From assembly GCA_905182405.1 (NCBI GenBank), contig CAJJBQ010000001.1, positions 1,798,001-1,862,000 on the forward strand: a DNA stretch of 64,000 nt. Direction: 5' to 3'. Positions 1 to 8,106 of this stretch are shown here, in pieces (the stretch's first letter is position 1; each line of letters starts with the position of its first letter). The notes beneath the pieces were generated by a model, which made no database searches, was not told the origin of the DNA, and was given only the letters and a program-made list of their open reading frames with translations. The stretch comes from Akkermansiaceae bacterium. Its GTDB lineage: Bacteria > Verrucomicrobiota > Verrucomicrobiia > Verrucomicrobiales > Akkermansiaceae. The translations under genes and the position numbers were made by a program.

Positions 1-960
1 CTTCTTGGAGGACTAGCCGCGTGGTTGGGTTTTACGCTGCCTTCAGCTCTCGTGCTGCTCTTTGTGGCTATGGGAATTGATGCTCTGAGTGGGGGATTTG
101 TTCCAGGGATGCTTCACGGAATGAAGCTGGCCGCGATTGCGGTGGTGGCGGGCGCTTGGATCGGAATGCGAAGGTCTCTTGCAACCGGGATGCGTAAAAT
201 GCTGATCGCGATTTTCGCCTTACTTGTTCTTCTAATTACTTCGCTAGCATGGATGACAATCCTCGTAATCGCAGTGGCGGCAGTCTTGGGAATCCTCTTT
301 TTGGATTCAGGAAAGCTTCCTGAATCCAAAGGAAATCAGTCCTTTGGACTCGCGGGAATGGTTGCGATCGTGGTCTTTTTCATTTTTCTCTTTCTTTCTC
401 TAAAGCAGACGTCCAACTCAGATTGGCAACAACTGGGTGGGATCTACCGAGCCGGTGCTCTCGTTTTCGGTGGAGGTCATGTGGTCCTGCCGATGCTACA
501 GGAGACGATGGTTGGTGGAGGTCACATGCCCAAAGATGTTTTTCTCGGCGGCTATGGCGCCACGCAAGCGGTGCCAGGGCCGGTCTTTACCTTCGGGGCC
601 TTTTTAGGGGGGCAGACACAGATTTTTGGGAACGCCTTGCTCGGAGCAGGAATGGCCGTGATTGCCGTCTTTCTTCCGGGGATGCTCCTTTTGAGTGGCA
701 CTATGAGCGTCTGGGGAGGACTTCGTGGCAAGGCTTGGGCGCAAAAGGCAATCCAAGGGGCCAATGCAGCCGTCGTGGGAGTCCTCGGACTTGCTTTAAT
801 TCAGATGGCCACAGAAGGAGCGATCATGGGCTGGGAGGATGCGCTTGGAGTGGTGGTCCTATTTTTCATCCTCCACCGGAAAGTGATTCCAGTGTGGGCG
901 GTGGTGATCTTGGCTGCTCTCGTGGGAGCAGTAATAGGACTAGCCTTTAATCTCCAATAG
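1..960 (+). CDS. chrA: Chromate (CHR family) transporter, 5' end cut by window edge
   Basis: The frame is open to the first base, so the N-terminal part lies outside the window and the TTG at 25 is probably internal. CHR-family membrane proteins export chromate and are usually built of two homologous halves. The visible start (AAWLGFTLPS) fits the middle of the first half; the second half carries the family hallmarks FGGGHVVLP and ATQAVPGPVFTFG, with several strongly hydrophobic segments between them. The last 21 bases overlap the 3' end of convergent rho. Family membership is clear; the real substrate cannot be read from sequence. Confidence 0.88.
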   Translation, partial: LLGGLAAWLGFTLPSALVLLFVAMGIDALSGGFVPGMLHGMKLAAIAVVAGAWIGMRRSLATGMRKMLIAIFALLVLLITSLAWMTILVIAVAAVLGILFLDSGKLPESKGNQSFGLAGMVAIVVFFIFLFLSLKQTSNSDWQQLGGIYRAGALVFGGGHVVLPMLQETMVGGGHMPKDVFLGGYGATQAVPGPVFTFGAFLGGQTQIFGNALLGAGMAVIAVFLPGMLLLSGTMSVWGGLRGKAWAQKAIQGANAAVVGVLGLALIQMATEGAIMGWEDALGVVVLFFILHRKVIPVWAVVILAALVGAVIGLAFNLQ

Positions 961-2298
961 CATCTGTGCGTTGCTGGGGAATTTCTTCATAAAGAAGAGA
1001 AGGCGTTCCATGGCTTCAATCGGCTTGTGACCAGAAAGACCTCGGCGGATCATGTGGAGTTTATGAAGCGTGATCTCGGGAAGGACGAGTTCTTCTCGGC
1101 GAGTGCCTGATTTGAAAATATCGACGGCCGGATAGACGTAGTGCTCGGCGATGGCGCGATCAAGGACGAGTTCCATATTCCCCGTTCCTTTGAACTCTTG
1201 GAAGATGGCTTCATCGGCCTTCGAGTTAGTTTGAATGAGAGCGGTCGCTACGATCGTGAGTGAGCCGGCTTCGCGGGTATTCCGAGCCGCGGCAAATAAA
1301 CGTCGTGGCATTTCAAGAGCTCCGGCAACAATTCCTCCTGACTGGTAGCCGCGGCCCTTGCTTTCGCGACTTCCACCCATGTTGTTATTGTAGGCACGGG
1401 CAAGACGCGTGATGGAGTCCATGAGGACGAAAACATGTTGACCAGCCTCTACTAGCCGCTTCGCCCGTTCGATGCAAAGTTCAGCCACGCGACAATGATT
1501 TTGCGGAGAGTCGTCATTGGAACTCGCATAGATCTCAGCATCCGGGAGCTGACGACGAAACTCGGTAACTTCCTCGGGACGTTCGTCGACGAGGCAGATC
1601 ATGAGGTGGATGTGCTCTTCGTGGCGCTCCTGCACTGCTTCCGCCATGTGAAGGAGCATCGTTGTCTTTCCGGATCGTGGAGGAGAGACGATGAGTCCAC
1701 GCTGGCCCCGGCCCACAGGTGCCATGATATCCACCACTCGTGTGGTGTAGCGATCAGGAGTCGTTTCGAAAACGATGCGCTTGTTGGGGTTGACCGCTTT
1801 TAATTCTTCAAAGAAGGGGAGCTTTCGGGCTTTTTCTGGTGGAAGATCGTTGATGGAATCGATTGTCGTAAGCTGTGGTCCGCGCGTTGAGTCTCTCGCC
1901 TTTCCTTTGATCCAGACGCCTGAGCGGAGGCCGTTTTCACGAGCGATGTCGGGCGGAATGAAGACATCATCTTTGTTTTGCTCAAAATTTTGATCGGGTC
2001 GGCGGATGAAACCAAAGCCCTTGGTGGCCATTTCAAAAAGTCCTTTGACCGCGAATTCCTCACTCGTGAATTCAAAAGGTTTGCGGTCCCGGTTCTCTCG
2101 TTGATCCCGGTTCTCTCGTTGATCCCGCCCATTTCTTGGACCATAGCCGTCCTGTCGACCGCCTCTTGATTTGCCTCCGCCATTATTGTTCCTGCGGTTA
2201 CGGTTGTTGCGTCGGCGGCGATTTTGCTGGCGACCATTGTCCCCAGAAGAATTTTGCTGCTGCGAAGCGCCCGTTGAATCGGAATCGGGTGGTGTCAT
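940..2298 (-). CDS. rho: Transcription termination factor Rho
   Basis: Rho is the hexameric RNA-dependent ATPase that ends transcription on unstructured C-rich RNA. The 452-residue protein has a low-complexity Asn/Arg/Gly/Gln-rich head (residues 1-75), a cold-shock-like RNA-binding domain (about 83-145) and a RecA-type motor. Walker A is SPPRSGKTT (205-213), a variant of the common APPKAGKT; the Walker B region VFVLMDSITRLARAYN follows near 289, and KGTGNMELVLDR and SGTRREELVLPE mark the C-terminal part. The head contains a short tandem (RDQREN twice) encoded by an 18-bp direct repeat near 2095-2130. Such R/N-rich insertions are known in Rho of several phyla. Start at ATG 2298 keeps the head in frame. 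Confidence 0.96.
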   Translation of the reverse strand: MTPPDSDSTGASQQQNSSGDNGRQQNRRRRNNRNRRNNNGGGKSRGGRQDGYGPRNGRDQRENRDQRENRDRKPFEFTSEEFAVKGLFEMATKGFGFIRRPDQNFEQNKDDVFIPPDIARENGLRSGVWIKGKARDSTRGPQLTTIDSINDLPPEKARKLPFFEELKAVNPNKRIVFETTPDRYTTRVVDIMAPVGRGQRGLIVSPPRSGKTTMLLHMAEAVQERHEEHIHLMICLVDERPEEVTEFRRQLPDAEIYASSNDDSPQNHCRVAELCIERAKRLVEAGQHVFVLMDSITRLARAYNNNMGGSRESKGRGYQSGGIVAGALEMPRRLFAAARNTREAGSLTIVATALIQTNSKADEAIFQEFKGTGNMELVLDRAIAEHYVYPAVDIFKSGTRREELVLPEITLHKLHMIRRGLSGHKPIEAMERLLFFMKKFPSNAQMLLEIKG

Positions 2299-2673
2299 AC
2301 GAGATATATTGATCTAGGGAAGGGGCTCGTTGGCAGAATGTTGGAAGTTCTAGGAATGATTCCTATTTTCCAGCTACCAGTAGAGAGTGTTTGTTGGAGA
2401 TTCCACAAGGAAGCCGGGTTTTCAAATATCCCACCAAGCACAAGAAGCATTGGTCAGAGAATCTGAGTCTCACAGCGAGGTCATGGGGAAACTCTCAAAA
2501 CAGAGAGTTGGCTTAAGCGAGGAACGCTTGCTGCCTTCGACGGAGCTAATATGTTCGCGAAATCTTGAAAGAGCAATGATTTTTTCACAGCATCGTGATC
2601 GTAAACTTTACTTGGTTTTCCCTTGACGAAGGGGTTATTTTTCATAGCTTCCGCGTCCCGATTTAGCAATATC
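2299..2673. other. Intergenic region between rho and rpmG
   Basis: About 375 bases with no convincing gene. Short open frames exist on both strands but none resembles a known family. It should hold the divergent promoters for rho (leftward) and the rpmG-rpsR pair (rightward); a TTGACG at about 2621 is a possible -35 element for the latter, without a good -10 partner. Confidence 0.4.
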
Positions 2674-2847
2674 ATGGCAAGAGACATCATTATTCTGGAG
2701 TGCACCGAGGCCCGCGGCTTAGGAAAGCCACCCTCACGTTATACCAGCACCCGCAACAAGAAGAGCCTCAACACGCCAGGCCGTTTGGAGAAAGTTAAAT
2801 TTAATCGCTTTCTTAACAAGCGCACCCTTCATCGCGAACTTCGCTAA
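2674..2847 (+). CDS. rpmG: Ribosomal protein L33 (zinc-free type)
   Basis: A 57-residue basic protein starting at ATG 2674 ([15 protein letters not shown]) and ending NKRTLHREL, the typical L33 C-terminus. L33 is a small large-subunit protein near the E site. Only one of the four cysteines of the zinc-binding (C+) form is present (Cys10); the second CxxC pair is replaced by FNRFLNK, so this is a C- variant that should fold without zinc. An ATG-like codon 51 bases upstream would add an unrelated extension and is not used. It lies 18 bases ahead of rpsR and is probably cotranscribed. Confidence 0.93.
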   Translation: MARDIIILECTEARGLGKPPSRYTSTRNKKSLNTPGRLEKVKFNRFLNKRTLHRELR

Positions 2848-2865
2848 ATTCACCTTCTAAATATC

Positions 2866-3108
2866 ATGTCTGAGCCTAAGACCATTCAGCGCCGAATTAA
2901 TTTTCGGAAGCACAATAAGTCGATGACCACTAAGCGTCTCGACCTTCCATTCGAAAAGATCAGCTTCAAGAATCCAGAGATCCTTTCCAAGTTCACTACT
3001 GAAACCGGCCGTATTCTTCCACGCAAGGTGACCGGTGTGTCGGCAAAAATGCACCGTACGATCACCCGCGAGATAAAGCGGGCACGTGCGGTGAACCTTA
3101 TCCGCTAG
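2866..3108 (+). CDS. rpsR: Ribosomal protein S18
   Basis: An 80-residue basic protein of the small subunit. It carries the S18 core (a basic NFRKHNK segment followed by LPFEKISFKNPEILSKF, then GRILPRKVTGVSAKMHR) and ends in the arginine-rich TREIKRARAVNLIR helix. S18 binds S6 and 16S rRNA on the platform. In many bacteria it is paired with rpsF; here it follows rpmG instead. A strong stem-loop terminator begins 36 bases after its stop. Confidence 0.95.
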   Translation: MSEPKTIQRRINFRKHNKSMTTKRLDLPFEKISFKNPEILSKFTTETGRILPRKVTGVSAKMHRTITREIKRARAVNLIR

Positions 3109-3143
3109 ACGGAAGGTCCCCTTAGGGAAACGTAAATTTCAAC

Positions 3144-3174
3144 AACCTGTCTGGATCTTCTGGACAGGTTTTTT
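3144..3174 (+). terminator. Rho-independent terminator after rpsR
   Basis: Inverted repeat AACCTGTC (3144-3151) and GACAGGTT (3163-3170) around an 11-base loop, followed directly by a run of six T. It ends the rpmG-rpsR transcript just before the convergent pheA stop. Confidence 0.9.
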
Positions 3175-3202
3175 GTTTGCTGGCGAAGCGTTCCGCCCAG
3201 TG

Positions 3203-4273
3203 TCAAAGTTCGATATCGGGGTAGGAGCCCAGAATTTTCACAACTGAGCAGTGGGTTTCAAGATCCTTTAACGCCTTTTTGATGCCCTGATCTTCACAAT
3301 GACCGGCCAGATCGATGTAGAAAATATACTCCCAATCTTTCTGCTTGGATGGGCGGGATTCAATCTTCGACATGTTGATCTCGAAGGAGTCGAAGGCCTG
3401 CAGAGCTTTGACCAGTGAGCCTGGTCTGTCGTGGACGGAGAATAGGAGCGAAGTGCGGTCGTTTCCAGTGGGTGGACAGGTCTCCTCTCCAATGACGAGA
3501 AAACGTGTGGTGTTTGTCGCTCGATCCTGGATCGATGTTTCGAGCATTGTGAGTTCACTGAGTTCGGCCGCGAGGGTGCCTCCGAGAGCTGCCGCTCCTT
3601 CTGCTGCGTTTTTCTTTGCGAGCTGCGCCGCTTTGGTGGTTGAGGAAACCTCAACGAGATCCGCTTCCGGAAAATTCAGGAGAATCCAAGAGCGGCATTG
3701 ACCAAAGACCTGTGGATGGGAATAAAGTGTTTTGATGTCTTCGCGAGGAATTGAGGCCATGAGGCCATTTTCAATTCGCAGGAGAATTTGAGCACAAATC
3801 CGGAGAGGGGATTCGACGAAGAGGTCGAGGGTGTGGGAGACGGCTCCCTCGGTAGAGTTTTCGATAGGCACGACGCCATAGTTGGCATGTCCCCTGGTGA
3901 CGTGATCGAAAATCTCGGCGAAATTTCCTAATGAATGGTAGTCCACGGAGTGGCCAAATTTCTTGATGGCCGCTTGATGTGTCCACGTACCCTCGGGTCC
4001 TAAATAGGCAATTTTGAGATTATCTTCAAGCGCGAGCGCAGCCGACATAATCTCGCGATAAATGGCATGAATCGATTTGTCAGGAAGGCGCCCCTTGTTC
4101 TTTTTCGATAGGGCATCCAAGAGGGCGTGTTCACGCTCTGGGGCGTAGATTTGCAGACCTTCCTTCTTCTTGATTTCTCCTACTTCGTGAACGAGGTCAG
4201 CTCGTTGAGAGAGAAGTTCAAGGAGTTCGGTATCGAGCGCGTCGATCTTCTTTCGAATGTCGTTGAGTGGCAT
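3203..4273 (-). CDS. pheA: Bifunctional chorismate mutase / prephenate dehydratase
   Basis: P-protein of phenylalanine synthesis: chorismate to prephenate to phenylpyruvate. Residues 1-85 form an AroQ-type chorismate mutase helix bundle (IRKKIDALDTELLELLSQR). The dehydratase domain starts at KIAYLGPEGTWTHQAA (about 87) and includes GVVPIENSTEGAVSHTLD and RFLVIGEE. A C-terminal ACT domain (from about 275, SLLFSVHDRPGSLVKALQAF) has ESRPSK, the phenylalanine-sensing motif, so feedback inhibition by Phe is likely. Its start codon overlaps the scpB stop by one base (TAATG), so the two genes are translationally coupled. Length of 356 is normal. Confidence 0.96.
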   Translation of the reverse strand: MPLNDIRKKIDALDTELLELLSQRADLVHEVGEIKKKEGLQIYAPEREHALLDALSKKNKGRLPDKSIHAIYREIMSAALALEDNLKIAYLGPEGTWTHQAAIKKFGHSVDYHSLGNFAEIFDHVTRGHANYGVVPIENSTEGAVSHTLDLFVESPLRICAQILLRIENGLMASIPREDIKTLYSHPQVFGQCRSWILLNFPEADLVEVSSTTKAAQLAKKNAAEGAAALGGTLAAELSELTMLETSIQDRATNTTRFLVIGEETCPPTGNDRTSLLFSVHDRPGSLVKALQAFDSFEINMSKIESRPSKQKDWEYIFYIDLAGHCEDQGIKKALKDLETHCSVVKILGSYPDIEL

Positions 4274-5055
4274 TATTTTTCTCCTCCGAAGGGTTCGAGG
4301 TTGGCAAAGTCTTCGCTATTGCTTGATGGGTCCTCGCTCTCATCGGGGGCAGGGGGAGATTCGACAGCGCTGAGGGCCAGTTGTTTTTCGGCATCGATCG
4401 TCTCTTCCTTTTCCTCATCTTCCGTCCCATCGGGGAGCTTAACCTGGCGGAGTTCGCCAATATTTGGCAGGTCTTCGATATTCGTGATGCCAAAGTGCTC
4501 AAGGAAGAGCTCGGTGGTTGCATACAACAGAGGGCGTCCCGGAAGATCTGCGCGACCGTTAATCTTAACGAGCTCACGATCCAGGAGTTTTTGGAGCATT
4601 CCGTCGCAGGAGACTCCACGGACGGCTTCGATTGCCGATTTTGTCACCGGTTGTCGGTAAGCGATCACCGCGAGCGTCTCCATCGCAGGAGCACTTAGTC
4701 GCTCGGGTTTGCGGCCAGGGAAAAGATGGCGAACAAAGCCCGAATACTCGGCAAGGGTGTAGATTTTCCATCCTTTGGCTCGTTCAGCAATGATGAAGGA
4801 GCGACCAGTGATTTTGTAGCTGTGATTGAGCTCACCAATGGCGGTGTTGATCTCATCTTCGGAAGTTTTTGTAAGGAGGGGGATATCCAGCTTGCTCTCG
4901 GGGCTATTCGGAGCGGCCCTAAGTTCCGGGTTTTCAGTGATCGAGTCATCGGATAGCTCTGCAGCCCGGGCGCGAATCAAGCGGGCAAGCTCGGACGAGG
5001 GGAGAGGCGCCTCAGAAGCGACGAGGAGGGATTCTAGTATCGAAGAAATATCCAT
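4273..5055 (-). CDS. scpB: Segregation and condensation protein B
   Basis: ScpB is the winged-helix kleisin partner in the SMC-ScpA complex that compacts and segregates the chromosome. The core is clear: SILESLLVASEAPLPSSEL at the N-terminus, then AMETLAVIAYRQPVTKSAIE and VRGVSCDGMLQKLLDRELV, and LLYATTELFLEHFGI in the second winged helix. I prefer the ATG at 5055 (MDISSILESLL), which matches the family start; the frame stays open to 5169 but adds 38 unrelated residues. The C-terminal 60 residues are acidic and low complexity. It is the first gene of a scpB-pheA unit; no scpA is visible nearby. Confidence 0.93.
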   Translation of the reverse strand: MDISSILESLLVASEAPLPSSELARLIRARAAELSDDSITENPELRAAPNSPESKLDIPLLTKTSEDEINTAIGELNHSYKITGRSFIIAERAKGWKIYTLAEYSGFVRHLFPGRKPERLSAPAMETLAVIAYRQPVTKSAIEAVRGVSCDGMLQKLLDRELVKINGRADLPGRPLLYATTELFLEHFGITNIEDLPNIGELRQVKLPDGTEDEEKEETIDAEKQLALSAVESPPAPDESEDPSSNSEDFANLEPFGGEK

Positions 5056-5243
5056 TGGAGGAGTGGGTAGATTAGGTTGCAAAATGAGGATTTCAAGACC
5101 CTCGTGCGCTCTTCTTTTGAAATGGAGCGGAAAATGGGCTTGCGCCATGGCCTCAAAGTGACTAATCAATGCCGCTTTCCATTCGTGATAGTTGACTAAT
5201 TAACTGCCTTGATCGATGGATTTAAAAAAATCACCAATCTCTC

Positions 5244-6563
5244 ATGGCCAAGAAAGTTGCAAAAAAGAAGACTGCTAAATCAGCTCCGGCGGAAAAGGTT
5301 GGTAAGAAAGTGCCTTCAAAAAGGGTGGTGAAAAAGGGAGTCTCGAAAAAAGCGGCACCGGTGAAGAAGGCTTCCCCAAAGAAGTCCGCCTCGAAAAAAG
5401 CGGCACCGGTGAAGAAGGCTTCCCCAAAGAAGTCCGCCTCGAAAAAAGCGGCACCGGTGAAGAAGGCTTCCCCAAAGAAGTCCGCCTCGAAAAAAGCGGC
5501 ACCGGTGAAGAAGGCTTCCCCAAAGAAGTCCGCCTCGAAAAAAGCGGCACCGGTGAAGAAGGCTTCCCCAAAGAAGTCCGCCTCGAAAAAAGCGGCACCG
5601 GTGAAGAAGGCTTCCCCAAAGAAGTCCGCCTCGAAAAAAGCGGCACCGGTGAAGAAGGCTTCCCCAAAGAAGGCCGCCTCGAAAAAAGCGGCATCGGTGA
5701 AGAAGGCTTCCCCAAAGAAGGCCGCCTCGAAAAAAGCGGCACCGGTGAAGAAGGCTTCCCCAAAGAAGGCCGCCTCGAAAAAAGCGGCACCGGTGAAAAA
5801 GGCTTCCCCGAAGAAGGCCGCCTCGAAAAAAGCGGCACCGGTGAAAAAGGCTTCCCCAAAGAAGGCAGCCTCGAAAAAGGCGGCACCGGTGAAGAAGACT
5901 TCCCCGAAGAAGGCAGCCTCGAAAAAAGCGGCACCGGTGAAAAAGGCTTCCCCGAAAAAGGCCGCCTCGAAAAAAGCGGCACCGGTGAAAAAGGCTTCCC
6001 CGAAGAAGGCCGCCTCGAAAAAAGCGGCACCGGTGAAGAAGGCTCCCCCGAAGAAGGCCGCCCGTAAGGCCGTGGCGCGCAAAAAAGCTGAGGAAGAAGT
6101 GATCCCGCCTCCCGTGGTGAAGCGGGCTTATGTTCGTCCGGAGACACTGGCGAAATTGACAATTTTTCAGAAAAAGCAGCAGAAAAAGCTTATGGATCTG
6201 AGGGATCAGATTATGGATATGATGTATGGCATGCAGCAGGATACGATCAAGAATCTGGCCGAAGGCTCAGAGGCCAATGGGAGTGGAATGCATCAGGCGG
6301 ATGCGGGCACTGATTCCTATGATCGTGATTTTGCGCTGAATGTTCTCTCGAAAGAGGCGAATGCACTCGATGAAATTAAGGAGGCCCTCCAGCGTCTCGA
6401 GTTGGGAACCTACGGAATTTGTGAGTCCTCGGGTGCCAAAATTCCCCAAGCACGTCTCGAAGCAATTCCATTTGCGCGCCTCACGGTTGAATGTCAGTCC
6501 CAGATTGAACGTAAAACATCGGGCTACCAAATCCCGGGACGGGATGCCTTTGGCTTCAATTAA
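5244..6563 (+). CDS. DksA/TraR-like protein with histone H1-like Lys/Ala repeat region
   Basis: A 439-residue protein in two parts. Residues 1-273 are almost only Lys, Ala, Ser, Pro and Val, including fifteen exact-length copies of the 16-residue unit SKKAAPVKKASPKKSA; this resembles the tails of histone H1 and bacterial H1-like proteins and should bind DNA. The C-terminal 120 residues form a coiled-coil plus DksA/TraR-like segment (LQRLELGTYGICESSG...LEAIPFARLTVECQSQIER). The usual four-cysteine zinc finger is degenerate: only two of the four cysteines remain, the others being Ser and Thr. DksA proteins act in the RNA polymerase secondary channel; whether this one does is open. A chromatin role is inferred. 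Confidence 0.85.
   Translation: MAKKVAKKKTAKSAPAEKVGKKVPSKRVVKKGVSKKAAPVKKASPKKSASKKAAPVKKASPKKSASKKAAPVKKASPKKSASKKAAPVKKASPKKSASKKAAPVKKASPKKSASKKAAPVKKASPKKSASKKAAPVKKASPKKAASKKAASVKKASPKKAASKKAAPVKKASPKKAASKKAAPVKKASPKKAASKKAAPVKKASPKKAASKKAAPVKKTSPKKAASKKAAPVKKASPKKAASKKAAPVKKASPKKAASKKAAPVKKAPPKKAARKAVARKKAEEEVIPPPVVKRAYVRPETLAKLTIFQKKQQKKLMDLRDQIMDMMYGMQQDTIKNLAEGSEANGSGMHQADAGTDSYDRDFALNVLSKEANALDEIKEALQRLELGTYGICESSGAKIPQARLEAIPFARLTVECQSQIERKTSGYQIPGRDAFGFN
5343..6062 (+). repeat. Fifteen tandem 48-bp coding repeats
   Basis: 720 bases made of fifteen in-frame 48-bp units, each coding for SKKAAPVKKASPKKSA or a close variant. Units 1-6 are nearly identical in DNA; later units differ by AAG/AAA and TCC/GCC changes, and single units carry Ala-Pro to Ala-Ser (unit 8), Ala to Thr (unit 12) and Ser to Pro (unit 15) changes. 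The homogeneity of the 5' units points to recent expansion, and copy number is likely to vary between strains. Confidence 0.97.
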
Positions 6564-6660
6564 GTCGAATTTGCTGATTATTTCAATAAATCTACCCGCA
6601 ATGAGAAACTTTCTTGTTGCGGGTTCGTATATTTTGGGCGAGCACTGTAGACTATAAATC

Positions 6661-7995
6661 ATGAAAAACACTGTGATAATTGCAACAAGCTGCTTGTTAG
6701 CGGGAGGAGCTCTAGGGTATTTTCTCGGAGCGGGAAATGAAGTTGAGCCAATAGCTTTAGCCGAAAGTTCGACTACTCGACTCTCTGATCGGGATCGCCG
6801 TTCTGCTGGCGGTGGGTCTGGAGAGGATACTTCAGCAAAGAGCTATGAAGCAATTGCGGCAGAACCGGGCCAGATGAATCGCATACAAGGTCTTGTCGAT
6901 CTGTACTCAAATCTAAGCCCAGGGGAATACGCTGACGAGGCTGATAAGCTTGATACGCTTCCTTTTTCAGAGCGGATCCTGGCTGCCTACTTACTTTTCG
7001 CTGCTTGGGCTGAAGTTTCTCCGATTGACGCGATGGATCACGCTAACAGCAAAATGGGCTTTGCTGGAAATTTCGTAAAACCCACTGTTTTGCAGAGTTG
7101 GGCCGCTACCGACCCGAGTGCAACAGCCTCTTATTACGAGTCCAATAAGGGCGAATTCGCGATGATGGGAATGATGGGACGTGGACGCGGTGGACGCGGT
7201 GGCGACTCGGGAGCATCTGTCATTGCCGGAGAGTGGGCTAAGCAGGATTCCGATGGAGCGCTTACATGGGCCAAATCGTTGGAAGGGAAGGACGGTGCCC
7301 GTGCAACTTCTGGAGTTCTTTCCGAACTTGCCAAAAGCGATCCTGCCAAGGCGGCATCCATGGTTTCAGAAGTCGAGGAAGACGGCCGTGCTCAGGCCTA
7401 TGCTTCGATTGCAGGTGAATGGGCTAAGCAGGACTGGGGCGCGACTGAGTCGTGGATCTCAGGGCTTCCTGCCGATCAGCAGGATGGGGCTCTCGGCAGC
7501 GCAATCAAATCGTTAGCGGCCTCGGATCCCACGCTTGCTGCGCAAAAGACTCTGGCGATTCCTGAAGGGAATGCCCGCACCAATGCCATGGAGGAAGTTT
7601 CCGGTGAAATGGCGAAAACTGATGCTTCCGGCGCAATGAGCTGGGTGATGGACAACGGCAACGAAGACGCTCAAAAGGAGTCTGTTGGAGATGTCATGCA
7701 GGCTTGGGTTACGCAGGATAAAGGGGCTGCACTTGGTTGGATCAATGAACAATCCGAGGGCGGAGTTCGCGATGCTGCGGTGCAATCTTATGTTTTTAAC
7801 GATCGCACGGGCTCTCCTCAAGAGAGTCTAGTCCTTGCTGAAACGATCAGCGACGATGGCTCGAGAGACCGAGCCGTTGGAATGGCTGCTTTTCGTTGGG
7901 TGAATGAAGATCCAGTGCCCGCAAAAGAGTATATTCAAAGTTCGGATTCGATGAGTGATCGTATGAAAGAGCGTCTTATGAGCCGGGGTGAGTGA
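6661..7995 (+). CDS. Membrane-anchored protein with repeated WAxxDxxxAxxW helical motifs
   Basis: Function unknown. The N-terminus (MKNTVIIATSCLLAGGALGYFLG) is a signal anchor or uncleaved signal peptide, followed by a low-complexity Ser/Gly/Asp linker. From about residue 125 to the end the protein consists of degenerate helical repeats of 35-40 residues centred on GEWAKQDSDGALTWAKSL, GEWAKQDWGATESWISGL, GEMAKTDASGAMSWVMD and QAWVTQDKGAALGWINE. This repeat type is frequent in secreted or periplasmic Verrucomicrobia proteins and looks like a HEAT/TPR-like solenoid for protein binding. A short Gly/Arg/Met-rich segment (GMMGRGRGGRGG, about 172-183) interrupts the repeats. It stands alone, 97 bases after the H1-like gene. 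Confidence 0.8.
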   Translation: MKNTVIIATSCLLAGGALGYFLGAGNEVEPIALAESSTTRLSDRDRRSAGGGSGEDTSAKSYEAIAAEPGQMNRIQGLVDLYSNLSPGEYADEADKLDTLPFSERILAAYLLFAAWAEVSPIDAMDHANSKMGFAGNFVKPTVLQSWAATDPSATASYYESNKGEFAMMGMMGRGRGGRGGDSGASVIAGEWAKQDSDGALTWAKSLEGKDGARATSGVLSELAKSDPAKAASMVSEVEEDGRAQAYASIAGEWAKQDWGATESWISGLPADQQDGALGSAIKSLAASDPTLAAQKTLAIPEGNARTNAMEEVSGEMAKTDASGAMSWVMDNGNEDAQKESVGDVMQAWVTQDKGAALGWINEQSEGGVRDAAVQSYVFNDRTGSPQESLVLAETISDDGSRDRAVGMAAFRWVNEDPVPAKEYIQSSDSMSDRMKERLMSRGE

Positions 7996-8058
7996 TCGTA
8001 AGAAGAAAGGACCTTCCTGAGTAGGGTTGCAAATAGGGGGGTAGTAGTGGTCCCGGTC

Positions 8059-8090
8059 GTTAAGTGACACTTAAGTCATTGACACTTAAC
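8059..8090. promoter_or_regulatory. Palindromic operator-like site before the AP2-like gene
   Basis: Three copies of a CACTTAA half-site: TTAAGTG (8060-8066) and CACTTAA (8068-8074) form a 7-1-7 palindrome, and CACTTAAC (8083-8090) repeats the right arm 15 bases later and mirrors GTTAAGTG (8059-8066). A consensus -35 element TTGACA (8079-8084) overlaps the last copy; a poor -10 candidate (TCAGAT, 8102-8107) sits 17 bases on. The layout suggests repression of the following gene, possibly by its own product. Confidence 0.55.
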
Positions 8091-8106
8091 TGGCTTCATT
8101 TTCAGA

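Noticed and set aside
5231..6162. Two long minus-strand frames (283 and 295 codons) opposite the repeat region
   Set aside because: They are mirror translations of the 48-bp repeats (Phe/Ala/Gly and Pro/Ser/Arg repeats) and exist only because the period is a multiple of three; the plus-strand frame has the recognisable finger domain.
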